64,000 nt of DNA. Origin: Alphaproteobacteria bacterium (GTDB lineage: Bacteria; Myxococcota_A; UBA796; GCA-2862545). Where the stretch lies: the NCBI GenBank assembly GCA_020632925.1, contig JACKER010000018.1, positions 62,001 to 126,000 on the forward strand, written 5' to 3'. The position numbers and the translations under genes were made by a program. The notes beneath the pieces are model-generated. The model had not been told where the DNA came from. It searched no databases and was given only the letters and a program-made list of their open reading frames with translations. Positions 25,681 through 34,718 of this stretch are shown in pieces. Positions within the stretch are counted from its first letter, which is position 1, and each line of letters begins with the position of its first letter.

Positions 25681-27011
25681 CCCGCCTCCTGGTCGGCGCG
25701 CTCGCGCGGCTCGGCGGGAGCTTCCTCGGAGGTGGCCTCGCGGGTCGTCACCAGGATCTCGGCGACGCGCCGGCCCTCCATCTTGCCGACGACGAACTCG
25801 TGAGCGCCGTGGCTGACGACGTCCCCCTTGCGGGGCAGCCTGCCGAGCTGGTGGAAGACGAAGCCGCCGAGCGTGACGTACCCATCGTCCATCGGCAGCT
25901 CGATGCCCGTCTCCTCGGCGAAGTCCTCCAGGTCCACGCTGGCCTTCACGGTCATGGTGCCGGGGCGGTTGCGGTCGATCTCGAGGTTCTCGGGATCGTC
26001 CTCCTCGGTGCCGAGCAGCTCTCCCAGGAGGTCGTCGAGCGTCACGAGACCCACGAGCGTGCCGTGCTCGTTGACGACGAAGGCCATGTGGAAGCGGCGC
26101 TCGAGGAACTCGCGCAGCATCCCGTCGGCCGGCTTGGTGTCGGGGACGAGGACCGGGGGCAGGAGGAGCGCGCGCAGCTGCTTGGGGTTGTCCAGCGGAC
26201 GGGCGCGGAACTTGAGGAGGTCCTTGAGCAGCAGCACCCCGATCACATCGTCGGGGCTCGCGCCGGTGACCGGGATTCGGGAGTACCCCTGCGCGCGAGC
26301 GAGGCGGAGCAGCTCCTGCCAGGGCGTGTTCAGGGGCACGGAGAAGATGTCGGGGCGCGGGGTCATCAGGCGCTTCACGACGAGATCGTCGAACTCGAAC
26401 ACGGCCTCGATGATGTCCCGCTCGTTGGGATCGAGCTCGCCCTGCTGCATGCCGCGGTCGACGTAGACCAGCAGCTCCTCCTCGGCCACCGACTCGTTCC
26501 GCTCCTCGGCGCCGATCGCGCGCTGCACGAGCGAGAGCAGGGTGGCGAACACCACGCGGATCGGGGTGACGGCCCACAGCCAGGCCGTGAGCGGCCAGGC
26601 GACCACCTGGGTCCAGACCGTGCGGAACCGGTACGCGATGATCTTGGGCGTGATCTCCGAGACGAGGACCAGCAGGGGAGGGACGACCACGACGTTGAGC
26701 CAGGGCCAGCGCGGCGCCCACTCGCTGAAGATCGCGCCCGTTGTGGCGGCGATGCTGGTGTTGGCGAGCTCGTTGCCGAGCAGGATGGCCGTGATCAGCG
26801 CGGCCCTGCGCGACAGCAGCCACGCCACCTGGCGCTGGGTGTTGGTCCCGTTCTCGAAGCGCTCCCGGTCCGGTTTCTGCAGTCCGAAGTACGCGGTCTC
26901 CGTCCCGGAGAAGAAGAACGAGAACACCAGCATCAGGAGCAGTGCGACGACCGTGGCGGGGCCGGCTTCGAGATCGAGCCCGACGCCGCCGGTGGCCAAC
27001 AGGGGCCTCAT
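25677..27011 (-). CDS. CNNM/CorC (HlyC)-family membrane protein with CBS pair
   Basis: 444 residues with the same order as its downstream neighbour. DUF21 segments start at FSFFFSGTETAYFGLQK (about 26-42) and continue to about 190. A CBS pair (LMTPRPDIFSVPLNTPWQEL, DDVIGVLLLKDLLK, GTLVGLVTLDDLLGELLG) and a CorC_HlyC domain follow. SGxE/T motifs near the N-terminus are typical of the ion path in this family. The ATG at 27011 overlaps the thiL stop (ATGA). A longer open frame to 27218 is antisense-like, Arg/Gly-rich noise. Tandem CNNM genes with only moderate identity suggest an old duplication. Confidence 0.9.
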   Translation of the reverse strand: MRPLLATGGVGLDLEAGPATVVALLLMLVFSFFFSGTETAYFGLQKPDRERFENGTNTQRQVAWLLSRRAALITAILLGNELANTSIAATTGAIFSEWAPRWPWLNVVVVPPLLVLVSEITPKIIAYRFRTVWTQVVAWPLTAWLWAVTPIRVVFATLLSLVQRAIGAEERNESVAEEELLVYVDRGMQQGELDPNERDIIEAVFEFDDLVVKRLMTPRPDIFSVPLNTPWQELLRLARAQGYSRIPVTGASPDDVIGVLLLKDLLKFRARPLDNPKQLRALLLPPVLVPDTKPADGMLREFLERRFHMAFVVNEHGTLVGLVTLDDLLGELLGTEEDDPENLEIDRNRPGTMTVKASVDLEDFAEETGIELPMDDGYVTLGGFVFHQLGRLPRKGDVVSHGAHEFVVGKMEGRRVAEILVTTREATSEEAPAEPRERADQEAG

Positions 27012-28036
27012 CCGCGCTCCGGTTCGGGGGGCGGATCCGCCTCGAAGTGCTCGAACGCCGGGCGCGGCCAGGTCCCGCCGACCAGCGACACCCCCTCGCC
27101 ACGCTCCACCACCCCGATCGCGGTGACCCGCACGCCGTGCTCCTCGCCCAGGGCCAGGACCGCACGCGCGTCCGCCGGGTCGGTCGTGAACAGCAGCTCG
27201 TAGTCGTCGCCGCCGCACATCGCGTAACGCCGGGCGTGGGGATCGTCGCGGAGGAGGTCATGCAGGGGGAGGCAGCCGGGATCGACCACCACACGCACAC
27301 CGGACGCCCCGGCGAGCCGGGGAACGTCGCTCGCGAGGCCGTCCGACAGATCCATGGCCGCCGTCGCGAGGCCGCGGCAGGCCGACGCCAGCGCGAAGGC
27401 CAGCGGAGGGCTCGGCCGGTGCAGGGCGGCGAGGGCCTCGGGGGGCGGATCGTCGTGCATCCATCCCATCCCAGCCAGGCCCGGCGTCCCGGTCACCCAC
27501 AACAGATCCCCCGGACGTGCTCCGGATCGTCGTCGTGGGGTCGCGACGCAGGTTCCACCCATCGAGGCCGAGAGCATCGCCCGGCCGTCCGCGCCGCTGC
27601 CCGTCACGTCGCCGCCCACGAGGTACACCCCGAACGCGTCGCAGGCCTCGCTCACGCCGCGCGCGATGGCGTCCGCCCGGTGTTCGACGCCCGCCACGCG
27701 GGGCAGGGTCAGCGAGAGCATCAGCCACTCGGGGCGCGCGCCGGCGGCGCCGAGGTCGGACACGCACACCGCGACGACCTTGTACCCCACGGCTTCGTCG
27801 GGGGTCCGCGCGTCGAAGTGGGTGCCCTCGACGAGGGTGTCGACCTTGAGCGCCGTCGCTCCGTGGACGACCGCGCAGTCGTCGCCTGCGTCCACCGTGA
27901 CCCAGGGAGGACGCTCGCCCCTGCGGTCGAGGAGGCGAGCGATCACGCGGCGCTCGGCATCGTTCGCCGCGGTGCGTTTGTCCGCGTCGACGTCGGAGCC
28001 GTCGCAAGGTTCGGGTTCGGGCTGAGGAGGTTCCAC
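27008..28036 (-). CDS. thiL: thiamine-monophosphate kinase
   Basis: Makes thiamine diphosphate from thiamine monophosphate and ATP, the last step of the pathway. 342 residues, with the family motifs GDDCAVV (51-57), DTLVEGTHFD (66-75), VSDLGAAGARP (92-102), GGDVTGSG (about 141-148), DLSDGLASDVP (about 229-239) and GGDDYELLFT (about 273-282). The Asp-rich sites hold Mg-ATP. Start is GTG 28036, 15 bases after the upstream stop; the first 25 residues are poorly conserved, so a later start is possible. No other thi gene is near; it is embedded between an LpoA-like gene and CNNM genes in a coupled operon. Confidence 0.95.
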   Translation of the reverse strand: MEPPQPEPEPCDGSDVDADKRTAANDAERRVIARLLDRRGERPPWVTVDAGDDCAVVHGATALKVDTLVEGTHFDARTPDEAVGYKVVAVCVSDLGAAGARPEWLMLSLTLPRVAGVEHRADAIARGVSEACDAFGVYLVGGDVTGSGADGRAMLSASMGGTCVATPRRRSGARPGDLLWVTGTPGLAGMGWMHDDPPPEALAALHRPSPPLAFALASACRGLATAAMDLSDGLASDVPRLAGASGVRVVVDPGCLPLHDLLRDDPHARRYAMCGGDDYELLFTTDPADARAVLALGEEHGVRVTAIGVVERGEGVSLVGGTWPRPAFEHFEADPPPEPERG

Positions 28037-28051
28037 GGGTGAGATGTCAGT

Positions 28052-29923
28052 CTATTCGATCTGCTCGACCGTTCCTACCTGCTCCAGCGTGTCGCGGGTG
28101 ATGGTGAGGATCCGCATCTGGCGGTGGGCGTGCAGCGTCTCGGGATCGAAGCCGTCCGCGCCGGTGACGCTGTCGGACACCCTGGCCTCGAGCAGCGCCC
28201 GACGCATCGCGCCGCGGTGGTCGGGGTTGGTCCGGGCGGCCGCGGCGAGCAGCTTGCCCGCATCCACCACGGCGGCCTCGAGCGAGCTCGGCGTCCGGCT
28301 CGTGGCCCCGCGGTACGCCACCACGAACGGGTCCGACTCTCCGGCGACGGTCGCGCTGAAGACGTCGGGGAAGAGGCTGTTGCGGGTGTACTCGTTGCCC
28401 TGGGTCACCAGCGAGACCGTGTTCCAGGTCGACAGCCCGAGCAGGCGGACCTCCTTGTTCGGACCCTGGGGGACGTACGTCCCCATCGGGAACTCCTCGT
28501 ACGCCAGCGCCGCCGCCGCCACCGGCGTCCGATTCGCGGACTCGGGGAGGAAGATCCCCTGGAAGTCGACGACGGGCGGCAAGACCACGGTGTCCGGGTT
28601 GCCACCCTGCTCCGCGACCTTCCGCTTGAGCTCGGCGAGGCTCCCCGTCCGGCGACCGAGCTTCTTCGCATACGAGATGAGGCTCGTCTCGTCGGGGGAG
28701 TAGGTCGCCTGGGTCGTGATCTGCAAGCCGCGCTCGGCGACGCCCGCAGTGAACAGCTCGGCCGCGTGCTGGCCGAAGGCGTTGTCCGGCGAGAACATGG
28801 CGAAGGCGGTCATGTCCTGCTCTTTCGACACGTACGTCAGCAGCGCGTCGATCTGGTCGGCGCGGGTGTACATCGCCTGGAAGGTCCAGGTGCCGCTGTC
28901 CTCGTAGGACTGGGACAGCGAGATCAGCGGGACGTGCAGCTCCTCGGCCGCGGCGACGACCGCGTCGGTCTCGTCGGTCAGCAGCGCCCCGACGACAGCG
29001 ATCGCACCGTCTTCGAGCACCGCCTTCTCGAGCGCCGCCACCGCGGACTCGGCGGTGCCACCGGAGTCCACCACGTCCAGCTCCACGGGCGCGGTGCCGT
29101 ATCCGAACAACAGCGCGTCCCGGACCTGCCCGCCGACCACCTCGTACTTGCCCGACAGCGGCAGGAGGACGGTGACGTGCCTCGGGTTCACGGCGGCGCC
29201 GTCGAGCGCACGCAGCAGCCCACGCGCCTGCTCGGCGGCCTCGTCCGAGCCGCTCGCGACCTTCTCCGCGTGCTTGCGCGCGGCCTCCAGATCGCCCTCG
29301 AGGTACGCCTTCTCGGCGCGCTCCAGCGGATCGCCGTTCCCGTTGTCCGCCACCGTCGGGGGCGGGCGTCCCTCCGCCATGGCGGACAGCGTCTCCTGGA
29401 CCCGGGCGAGGACCTCCGGGTCCTCCTTGGCATACGCGAGCGCCTTCTTGGAGGCGGACCCCACCGCCTTCGGGTCCTGCTGGTTCGCCGCCCGGATGGC
29501 GAGCTGGAGGTACCGGTCGGCGTTCTGCGTGGCCAGCGCGGCCTTCTCGTCCGAGGACTCGAGCACCGGGAGCGCTCGCGGACGGTGTCCGCTCTCGGCG
29601 TCGAGCAGCGCGAGCCCGAGCTCGGCCGCCGAGCGGTCCGCCGGGGACCTCGCGTGATCGGCGAGGGCGGTGAAGTGCTCGTGCGCGTCGTCGGCGCGGC
29701 CCGCGAGCCGGAGCTGCTCGGCCAGGTGGAGCTCGACGAGATCGTCGGGCCGCTGATCGAGGGTCTGCTGGAGCAGCTCGATGGCCCGGTCGCGGTCGGT
29801 GGTCGCGTACGCCAGGGCGTCCTCGACGACGTCGGGCGTGACGCGCTTCTTGCCGGCCAGCGCGGTGGCGGAGGTGCCCAGCAGCAGGGCGACGGCGGCG
29901 ATGCGGAAGAACGGACGGCTCAT
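28052..29923 (-). CDS. LpoA-like protein: TPR plus periplasmic-binding fold
   Basis: 623 residues. A type I signal peptide (RIAAVALLLGTSATALA, cut near 23) has no lipobox Cys. Residues of about 30-235 are tetratricopeptide-like helical pairs (DRAIELLQQTLDQRPDDLVE, ERAEKAYLEGDLEAARKHAE). From about 240 to the end runs a type 1 periplasmic-binding fold (VTVLLPLSGKYEVVGGQVRD, IAVVGALLTDETDAVVAAAE, PLISLSQSYED). The same order occurs in LpoA, the activator of PBP1A in Gammaproteobacteria, and in solute-binding proteins of branched-chain amino-acid transporters. No transporter genes are nearby, which favours a regulator. The ATG at 29923 follows AGGAG and overlaps the dnaJ stop (ATGA). Confidence 0.85.
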   Translation of the reverse strand: MSRPFFRIAAVALLLGTSATALAGKKRVTPDVVEDALAYATTDRDRAIELLQQTLDQRPDDLVELHLAEQLRLAGRADDAHEHFTALADHARSPADRSAAELGLALLDAESGHRPRALPVLESSDEKAALATQNADRYLQLAIRAANQQDPKAVGSASKKALAYAKEDPEVLARVQETLSAMAEGRPPPTVADNGNGDPLERAEKAYLEGDLEAARKHAEKVASGSDEAAEQARGLLRALDGAAVNPRHVTVLLPLSGKYEVVGGQVRDALLFGYGTAPVELDVVDSGGTAESAVAALEKAVLEDGAIAVVGALLTDETDAVVAAAEELHVPLISLSQSYEDSGTWTFQAMYTRADQIDALLTYVSKEQDMTAFAMFSPDNAFGQHAAELFTAGVAERGLQITTQATYSPDETSLISYAKKLGRRTGSLAELKRKVAEQGGNPDTVVLPPVVDFQGIFLPESANRTPVAAAALAYEEFPMGTYVPQGPNKEVRLLGLSTWNTVSLVTQGNEYTRNSLFPDVFSATVAGESDPFVVAYRGATSRTPSSLEAAVVDAGKLLAAAARTNPDHRGAMRRALLEARVSDSVTGADGFDPETLHAHRQMRILTITRDTLEQVGTVEQIE

Positions 29924-30984
29924 CGTCTCTCCTGGACGAGCTTGTCGAACAGGGCCCGGCGGGGATGGGCGGTGGGAGGCAGGTCGCCGGCCCACCGCTC
30001 GAGCCCCTGGCGCTGCCCCTCGTCCAGAGAGGGCGGCACCTCGAGCACCAGCTGGATGTGGAGGTCGCCGCGCGCGCTCCGGCCGACCTTGGGCAGACCG
30101 CGGTTCGCGAGGCGGAGCACCTTCCCGGGCGGCGACGCGGCGGGGATGCGGATCGTCGTGCTCCCCTCGAGCGTGGGGACGGTCACGTCGGCGCCGAGGC
30201 AGAGCTCGGGGAAGGTCAGCGGCAGGTCGAGCATCACGTCGTCCCCGCGGCGCCGGAACAGGGCGTGGTCGGCGACGCTCACGATCACCAACAGGTCGCC
30301 GGCGTCTCCGCTTCCGCGAGGGGCGTTGCCCTTGCCCACGATCTTGAGCTTCTGCCCGGTGGCCACGCCCTCGGGCACCTTGATCCGCAGGGTGTCCTCG
30401 ACGCCGAGCCGGCCGTCGCCGTGGCAGTCGGGGCAGGGGCTCGCGACCGTGAAGCCGCGCCCGGAGCAGTGGTAGCAGTCGGTGCGGAGGAGTCGGGGAC
30501 CGCTCGCGCGGCCGCTGCCCTTGCAGACCTCGCAGCGCTCCCGGCCCTCCGCCGTGGCACCCTCGCCGTCGCAGGTGCGGCAGCGGACCTGGCGCGGGAC
30601 GACGACCTCCTTCTCGCAGCCCGTCACCACCTCCTCGAGCGTGACGGACACGGTGTACCGAAGGTCTTCGCCCTTGGCCGTGCTCCGCCAGCGGAAGAGG
30701 TTGCCCCACACCGTGTTGGCGACCTGGTTGAGGTCCTCGGGGCGCGGCGGGCGGCCATCCTCGGTGTACAGCGGGCCGAGCTTGTCGTATCGGACGCGCT
30801 TGTCCGGATCCGACAGCGTGCGGTACGCCTCGGTGATGTCCTTGAACCGCTGCTGCGCGTCGGCGTCGTGCTGGTTGCGGTCCGGGTGCCAGCGGCGGGC
30901 GAGCACGCGATAGGCCCTCTTCACGTCATCCGACGAGGCGTCGCGTCCAATCCCCAGGATGTTGTAGTAGTCCCGCGTCGCCAC
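29920..30984 (-). CDS. dnaJ: DnaJ-type co-chaperone lacking a G/F region
   Basis: 354 residues. The J domain (1-68) has HPD at 33-35, needed to stimulate Hsp70 ATPase. Residues 70-104 replace the usual long Gly/Phe region with a Pro/Asn-containing linker (TEDGRPPRPEDLNQVANTVW). All four CxxCxGxG zinc motifs are present (Cys135/138, 151/154, 170/173, 184/187). Two C-terminal beta substrate domains follow. Start is GTG 30984. It overlaps the LpoA-like gene by four bases. Without a G/F region, client transfer may differ from standard DnaJ. It could partner the lid-less Hsp70 of this window, but that is inference. Confidence 0.93.
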   Translation of the reverse strand: MATRDYYNILGIGRDASSDDVKRAYRVLARRWHPDRNQHDADAQQRFKDITEAYRTLSDPDKRVRYDKLGPLYTEDGRPPRPEDLNQVANTVWGNLFRWRSTAKGEDLRYTVSVTLEEVVTGCEKEVVVPRQVRCRTCDGEGATAEGRERCEVCKGSGRASGPRLLRTDCYHCSGRGFTVASPCPDCHGDGRLGVEDTLRIKVPEGVATGQKLKIVGKGNAPRGSGDAGDLLVIVSVADHALFRRRGDDVMLDLPLTFPELCLGADVTVPTLEGSTTIRIPAASPPGKVLRLANRGLPKVGRSARGDLHIQLVLEVPPSLDEGQRQGLERWAGDLPPTAHPRRALFDKLVQERR

Positions 30985-31005
30985 CGTCGGCCTCCAAGAA
31001 CGCCC

Positions 31006-31059
31006 GGGCGCTCCACGTGTAACCCGCGTGCCCTGCGGCGCCCGTGGTACGTGGCGCCC
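31006..31059 (-). terminator. possible hairpin between hemW and dnaJ
   Basis: ACGTGG plus CGCCC (31049-31059) can pair with GGGCG and CCACGT (31006-31018) across a loop of about 30 bases and a two-base bulge. It follows the hemW stop on the minus strand. No T-run is seen, so termination is uncertain. Confidence 0.3.
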
Positions 31060-31065
31060 CCTCGG

Positions 31066-32190
31066 TCATTGCGGTGTGAGCGCGTCCGCCAGCCTCGCGA
31101 CGACGGCGTCGCACACCGGGAAGCCCGCGTCCGTGAGCTGCAGCCGCCCTCCGGTCCGACGCACCAGCCCCGCCCGGACCAGTGGGTCGACCACGCTCGG
31201 ATCGAGCGCGAAACCGAGCCGATCGAGCGGCAGACCCTCCACGCAGCGCATGGCCGAGACGAGCAGATCGAGCGCCCTGGCGCGCGGGTCCGGACGCTCC
31301 TCGTGCGCGGACGGATGGTCCGCCGTCAGCCAGGTGGCGAGGTCGGGGTGGTCGCTCCAGCGCCGTCCGTCCGGTGCGTAGCCGTGCGCGGAGGGGCCGA
31401 GCCCGAGGTAGGGCGCGTCGGTCCAGTACAGCCGGTTGTGGCGCGAGGCGTGGCCCGGGCGGGCGAAGTTCGAGACCTCGTAGCGCTCCAGGCCGGCGGC
31501 GCGCGCCGTGGCGACGATCGTGTCGTAGCCCTCGCGCCAGCGGTCGTCGTCCACCGGGACCAACCGACCGCCCCGGACCGCGCGCTCGAAGCGTGTGCCC
31601 TCCTCGATCGTGAGCCCGTACACGGACAGGTGCGGCGCACCCGCGTCCACCACGCGCCGCAGGTCGTCGCGCAGCCGGTCGGCGGGCTCCCCGGGCACGG
31701 CGAAGATCAGGTCCACGCTGAACGTCGGGGCGAGCCGCGCGACGGTGGCCACGGCCTCCGGCGCCCTCGCCGCGCTCCGCGCACGTCCCAGGCGCCGGGC
31801 GACGGTGGCGTCGAAGGTCTGCACCCCGATGGAGATCCGCGTGACGCCGGCGGCCAGCACCCCCTCGACCCAGGCCTCGTCGAGGTCCTCGGGGTTGGCC
31901 TCCACGGAGACCTCGGCCCCGGGCACCGGTCGGAACGCCTCCAGCGCCTCGGCGAAGGCCGACGGCGGCAAGCGGCTCGGCGTGCCGCCGCCGAAGAACA
32001 CCGTGGCGGGTGCGCCGGGGAAGTCGGGGCGCCGCAGCTCGTGCTCCCACAGCAGGCGGTCGAGCCACGCCCGGTGGTCGGGTGCGGCCGCGCCGGGGGT
32101 GATGGCGAACGCGCAGTACGGGCACTGGGCCACACACCACGGGACGTGGACGTAGACGCCCCAGACGTCGTGCTCCGGAACGGACGTCAC
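31066..32190 (-). CDS. hemW: HemW, radical-SAM heme chaperone
   Basis: 374 residues. The radical-SAM cluster motif CVAQCPYC near residue 17 has the CxxxCxxC spacing. FFGGGTPSRL is the SAM-binding glycine motif. VSVEANPEDL, ISIGVQTFD and RHNRLYW mark the HemN/HemW group, and the HNxxYW motif is typical of HemW rather than true coproporphyrinogen dehydrogenases. HemW is known to bind heme and hand it to membrane enzymes; older annotation calls it oxygen-independent coproporphyrinogen oxidase. The GTG at 32190 overlaps the stop of the M16 protease gene (GTGA). Confidence 0.92.
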   Translation of the reverse strand: MTSVPEHDVWGVYVHVPWCVAQCPYCAFAITPGAAAPDHRAWLDRLLWEHELRRPDFPGAPATVFFGGGTPSRLPPSAFAEALEAFRPVPGAEVSVEANPEDLDEAWVEGVLAAGVTRISIGVQTFDATVARRLGRARSAARAPEAVATVARLAPTFSVDLIFAVPGEPADRLRDDLRRVVDAGAPHLSVYGLTIEEGTRFERAVRGGRLVPVDDDRWREGYDTIVATARAAGLERYEVSNFARPGHASRHNRLYWTDAPYLGLGPSAHGYAPDGRRWSDHPDLATWLTADHPSAHEERPDPRARALDLLVSAMRCVEGLPLDRLGFALDPSVVDPLVRAGLVRRTGGRLQLTDAGFPVCDAVVARLADALTPQ

Positions 32191-34718
32191 GGCTGGAGCG
32201 GATGCACCACGACCACCACGTGGTCGGTGAGGACCCCGCGCAGCACGTCGCGCACACGCTCGGGGGTCACCTGGGCCAGGCGACGCTCCAGCCCTGCGAG
32301 GCCGAACTCGCGGCCGTAGCGCGCGCTCCACACCAGATCCGAGGCCCGCGCCGACACCCGCTCGAGCCGCAGCGCGGTGAGGCCGCGCAGCATCCGGGTG
32401 ACCTTGCGCAGCTCGTCGGCGCCGGGGCCGTGCGCCATCAGCTGGGCGAGCTCGTCCAGCAGCGCGGTGCGCGCCTCCTCCACGCGAGCGGGATCGGTCG
32501 CCAGCCCGACCGAGAACGTTCCCACGCCACGGCCGGCCTCGGACCGCGCCCACACCCCGTACGCCAGACCGCGACGCTCGCGCAGCTCGAGGAAGAGCCT
32601 CCCGGACTGGCTGTCCAGCAGGTTCGACGCCACCGCGAGGGCGGTCAGGTCGGGGTGGTCGGCCGGCAGCGAGCGCGCACCCACCAGCACCTGGGCCTGG
32701 GAGTGGCCGCCGCGGGCCGGCTTCGGCGCTCGGATCGGGCCCGGTTCGGGCGGGACGGGCTGCCGTGCGCGACGGGGGAGGGCGGAGAGCCAGGGTTCGA
32801 GCAACGCCGCCACGCGCTCGGGCTCGACGGCGCCCGCGACCCCGACCAGCAGCTGATCGCGCGCGAAGGCCGCCCGGTGGAAGCGGCGGAGGCGCTCGGG
32901 CGTGATCCGCGGAAGGCTGCGCTCGGTCCCCTCCATCCGCAGCCGCCAGGGGTGTCCCTGCCAGAGCGCGGCGTACAGCGCCTCGTGCGCCACCGCGCCG
33001 CCGCGGTCCCGCCAGGCCTCGAGATCGTCGAGCATCTCCTCGCGGACGTTGTCCCAGTCGCGCTCGTCGAAGACCGGATCGACGAGCGCTTCGCCCAGCA
33101 CCTGCGTCCCGACGAGGATCTCGTCCGCGGGGCAGGTCATGTCGAGCGCCATCAGGCTCCGGTCCGCGCTCGCGCCGAGATCGATGCCCGACATGTCGCA
33201 GCGCTCGGCGAGCGTCCGCGCGTCCCACGGCCCCACGCCCCGGGTCGCGAGACGCGCCCAGGCCTCGCTCGTACCCGCGGTGGGGGAGCGCTCGGCGAGC
33301 AGGCCTCCCGGCGCCGTCACCTGGATCGCGACGATGTCACCGCCGTCGGGCAGGACGTGGACCGGCACGCCCGCGACCTCGAGCCGGACCGGACCGACGG
33401 CGCGGGAGACCGAGCGGGCGGGCGCGTGGCCGCGCTCGAGGGCGCGCGTGAGCTTGCGCGCGTTGGTCTTCTTGTCGATGACCACGATCCGGGCGAGCTC
33501 GGGACGCAGCCAGGCCCTGGCGACGCGCGCCACGTCCTCGGGCGTGACCGCCGCGACGGCCGCACGGAAGGCGAGATCACCGCGAGGATCGCCGGACCGC
33601 GCGGTCCACCACGCGAGATCGGCGGCCTTGCCGTCGACCGTCTCCTGACCGAAGAGCAGGTCGCAGAGGAAGCCCTCCCGCGCCCGGATCACCTCCGAGC
33701 GGGGCAGTCCGCGCTCCACGACCTCGAGCACCGCGGCGAGCGTCGCCGCGATCGCCTCCTCGGTCTCGCCGCACTGGAAGGCCACGCCCAGGATGCCGCC
33801 GCCCAGCAGCGCGTGGTGCATCGGGCGGATCTGGCTGGCGATGCCCCGGTCCAGGTCCAGGAGGCCGACGAGTCGCGAGCCGTCCCCTCCGAACAGGGCC
33901 ATCTGGAGCACGTCGAGCGCCGGCAGGTCCGGGTGCAGCGTGGGCGGACCCGGCCACAGGATCTGCACGACGACGGTGGCGAAGTCGCGACGCACCCGCT
34001 CGACGCCGCCCGGCAGCGTGCCCGCGCGCGGCGTCGGCACCCGATCGGCGCCCGGCGGCCAGGCGGCGACCATGGGCCGCACGATGGCCTCGATGGTGTG
34101 CGGATCGACCGCACCTGCGACCGCGAGCGTCGCCCGCCCGGGGTGGTAGTGGCGGCGCCAGAACGCGACCACGTCGTCGATGCGGAGGTCGCGCACGGTC
34201 TTCGGGAACCCGATGATGGGCCGGCCGTACGGATGGTCGCCGAACAGGCGCGCGTGCGCCACGTCGGAAGCGACGCTGTCGGGATCGTCGTCGTACCCGT
34301 GGATCTCGTCGATGACGACGTCCTTCTCCCGCTCGAGCTCCTCCGGGTCCATGAGCGGGCTGCTCGTGAGGTCGAAGAGCACGTCCAGCGCCTGCTCGAC
34401 GGCATCGGCCTCCACGGTCGCGTGGAAGCAGGTCTCGTCCCAGCTGGTCCACGCGTTCAGGTCGCCGCCGAGCCCCTCGATCTCCGCGGCCGCGTCGCCC
34501 ACCCCGCGCCGTGGCGTGCCCTTGAAGAGCGCGTGCTCCACGAAGTGCGCCGTGCCCGCGCGCGCGTCGTCCTCGTCCGCGGCGCCCGCGTCGAACCAGA
34601 GGTGAGCGGAGGCGACCGCGGTGTCGGGGACGTGGCGCACGACCAGCGTGAGCGCCGCGTCTCCGGCAGCCGTGGGGACCCGCCGGACGGTGCAGTCGGA
34701 GGCTGGATCGCGCTTCAA
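32187..34718 (-). CDS. M16-family zinc metalloprotease, two-repeat form
   Basis: 843 residues in two M16 halves. The first carries the inverted zinc motif HFVEHALFKGT (HxxEH at about 52-56) with a downstream Glu in EKDVVIDEIHGY. The second half lacks HxxEH (the equivalent is RLATRGVGPWD) and so is the structural, substrate-guiding half, as is usual. Members degrade peptides or process secreted proteins; no signal peptide is visible, so a cytoplasmic or membrane-side role is likely. The probable start is TTG 34718, which overlaps the upstream TGA (TTGA); no better start precedes the first beta strand. Confidence 0.9.
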   Translation of the reverse strand: MKRDPASDCTVRRVPTAAGDAALTLVVRHVPDTAVASAHLWFDAGAADEDDARAGTAHFVEHALFKGTPRRGVGDAAAEIEGLGGDLNAWTSWDETCFHATVEADAVEQALDVLFDLTSSPLMDPEELEREKDVVIDEIHGYDDDPDSVASDVAHARLFGDHPYGRPIIGFPKTVRDLRIDDVVAFWRRHYHPGRATLAVAGAVDPHTIEAIVRPMVAAWPPGADRVPTPRAGTLPGGVERVRRDFATVVVQILWPGPPTLHPDLPALDVLQMALFGGDGSRLVGLLDLDRGIASQIRPMHHALLGGGILGVAFQCGETEEAIAATLAAVLEVVERGLPRSEVIRAREGFLCDLLFGQETVDGKAADLAWWTARSGDPRGDLAFRAAVAAVTPEDVARVARAWLRPELARIVVIDKKTNARKLTRALERGHAPARSVSRAVGPVRLEVAGVPVHVLPDGGDIVAIQVTAPGGLLAERSPTAGTSEAWARLATRGVGPWDARTLAERCDMSGIDLGASADRSLMALDMTCPADEILVGTQVLGEALVDPVFDERDWDNVREEMLDDLEAWRDRGGAVAHEALYAALWQGHPWRLRMEGTERSLPRITPERLRRFHRAAFARDQLLVGVAGAVEPERVAALLEPWLSALPRRARQPVPPEPGPIRAPKPARGGHSQAQVLVGARSLPADHPDLTALAVASNLLDSQSGRLFLELRERRGLAYGVWARSEAGRGVGTFSVGLATDPARVEEARTALLDELAQLMAHGPGADELRKVTRMLRGLTALRLERVSARASDLVWSARYGREFGLAGLERRLAQVTPERVRDVLRGVLTDHVVVVVHPLQP

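Noticed and set aside
28052..29923. Assignment as a branched-chain amino-acid transporter binding protein
   Set aside because: The N-terminal TPR half and the absence of permease or ATPase genes do not fit. The LpoA-like reading is preferred but unproven.
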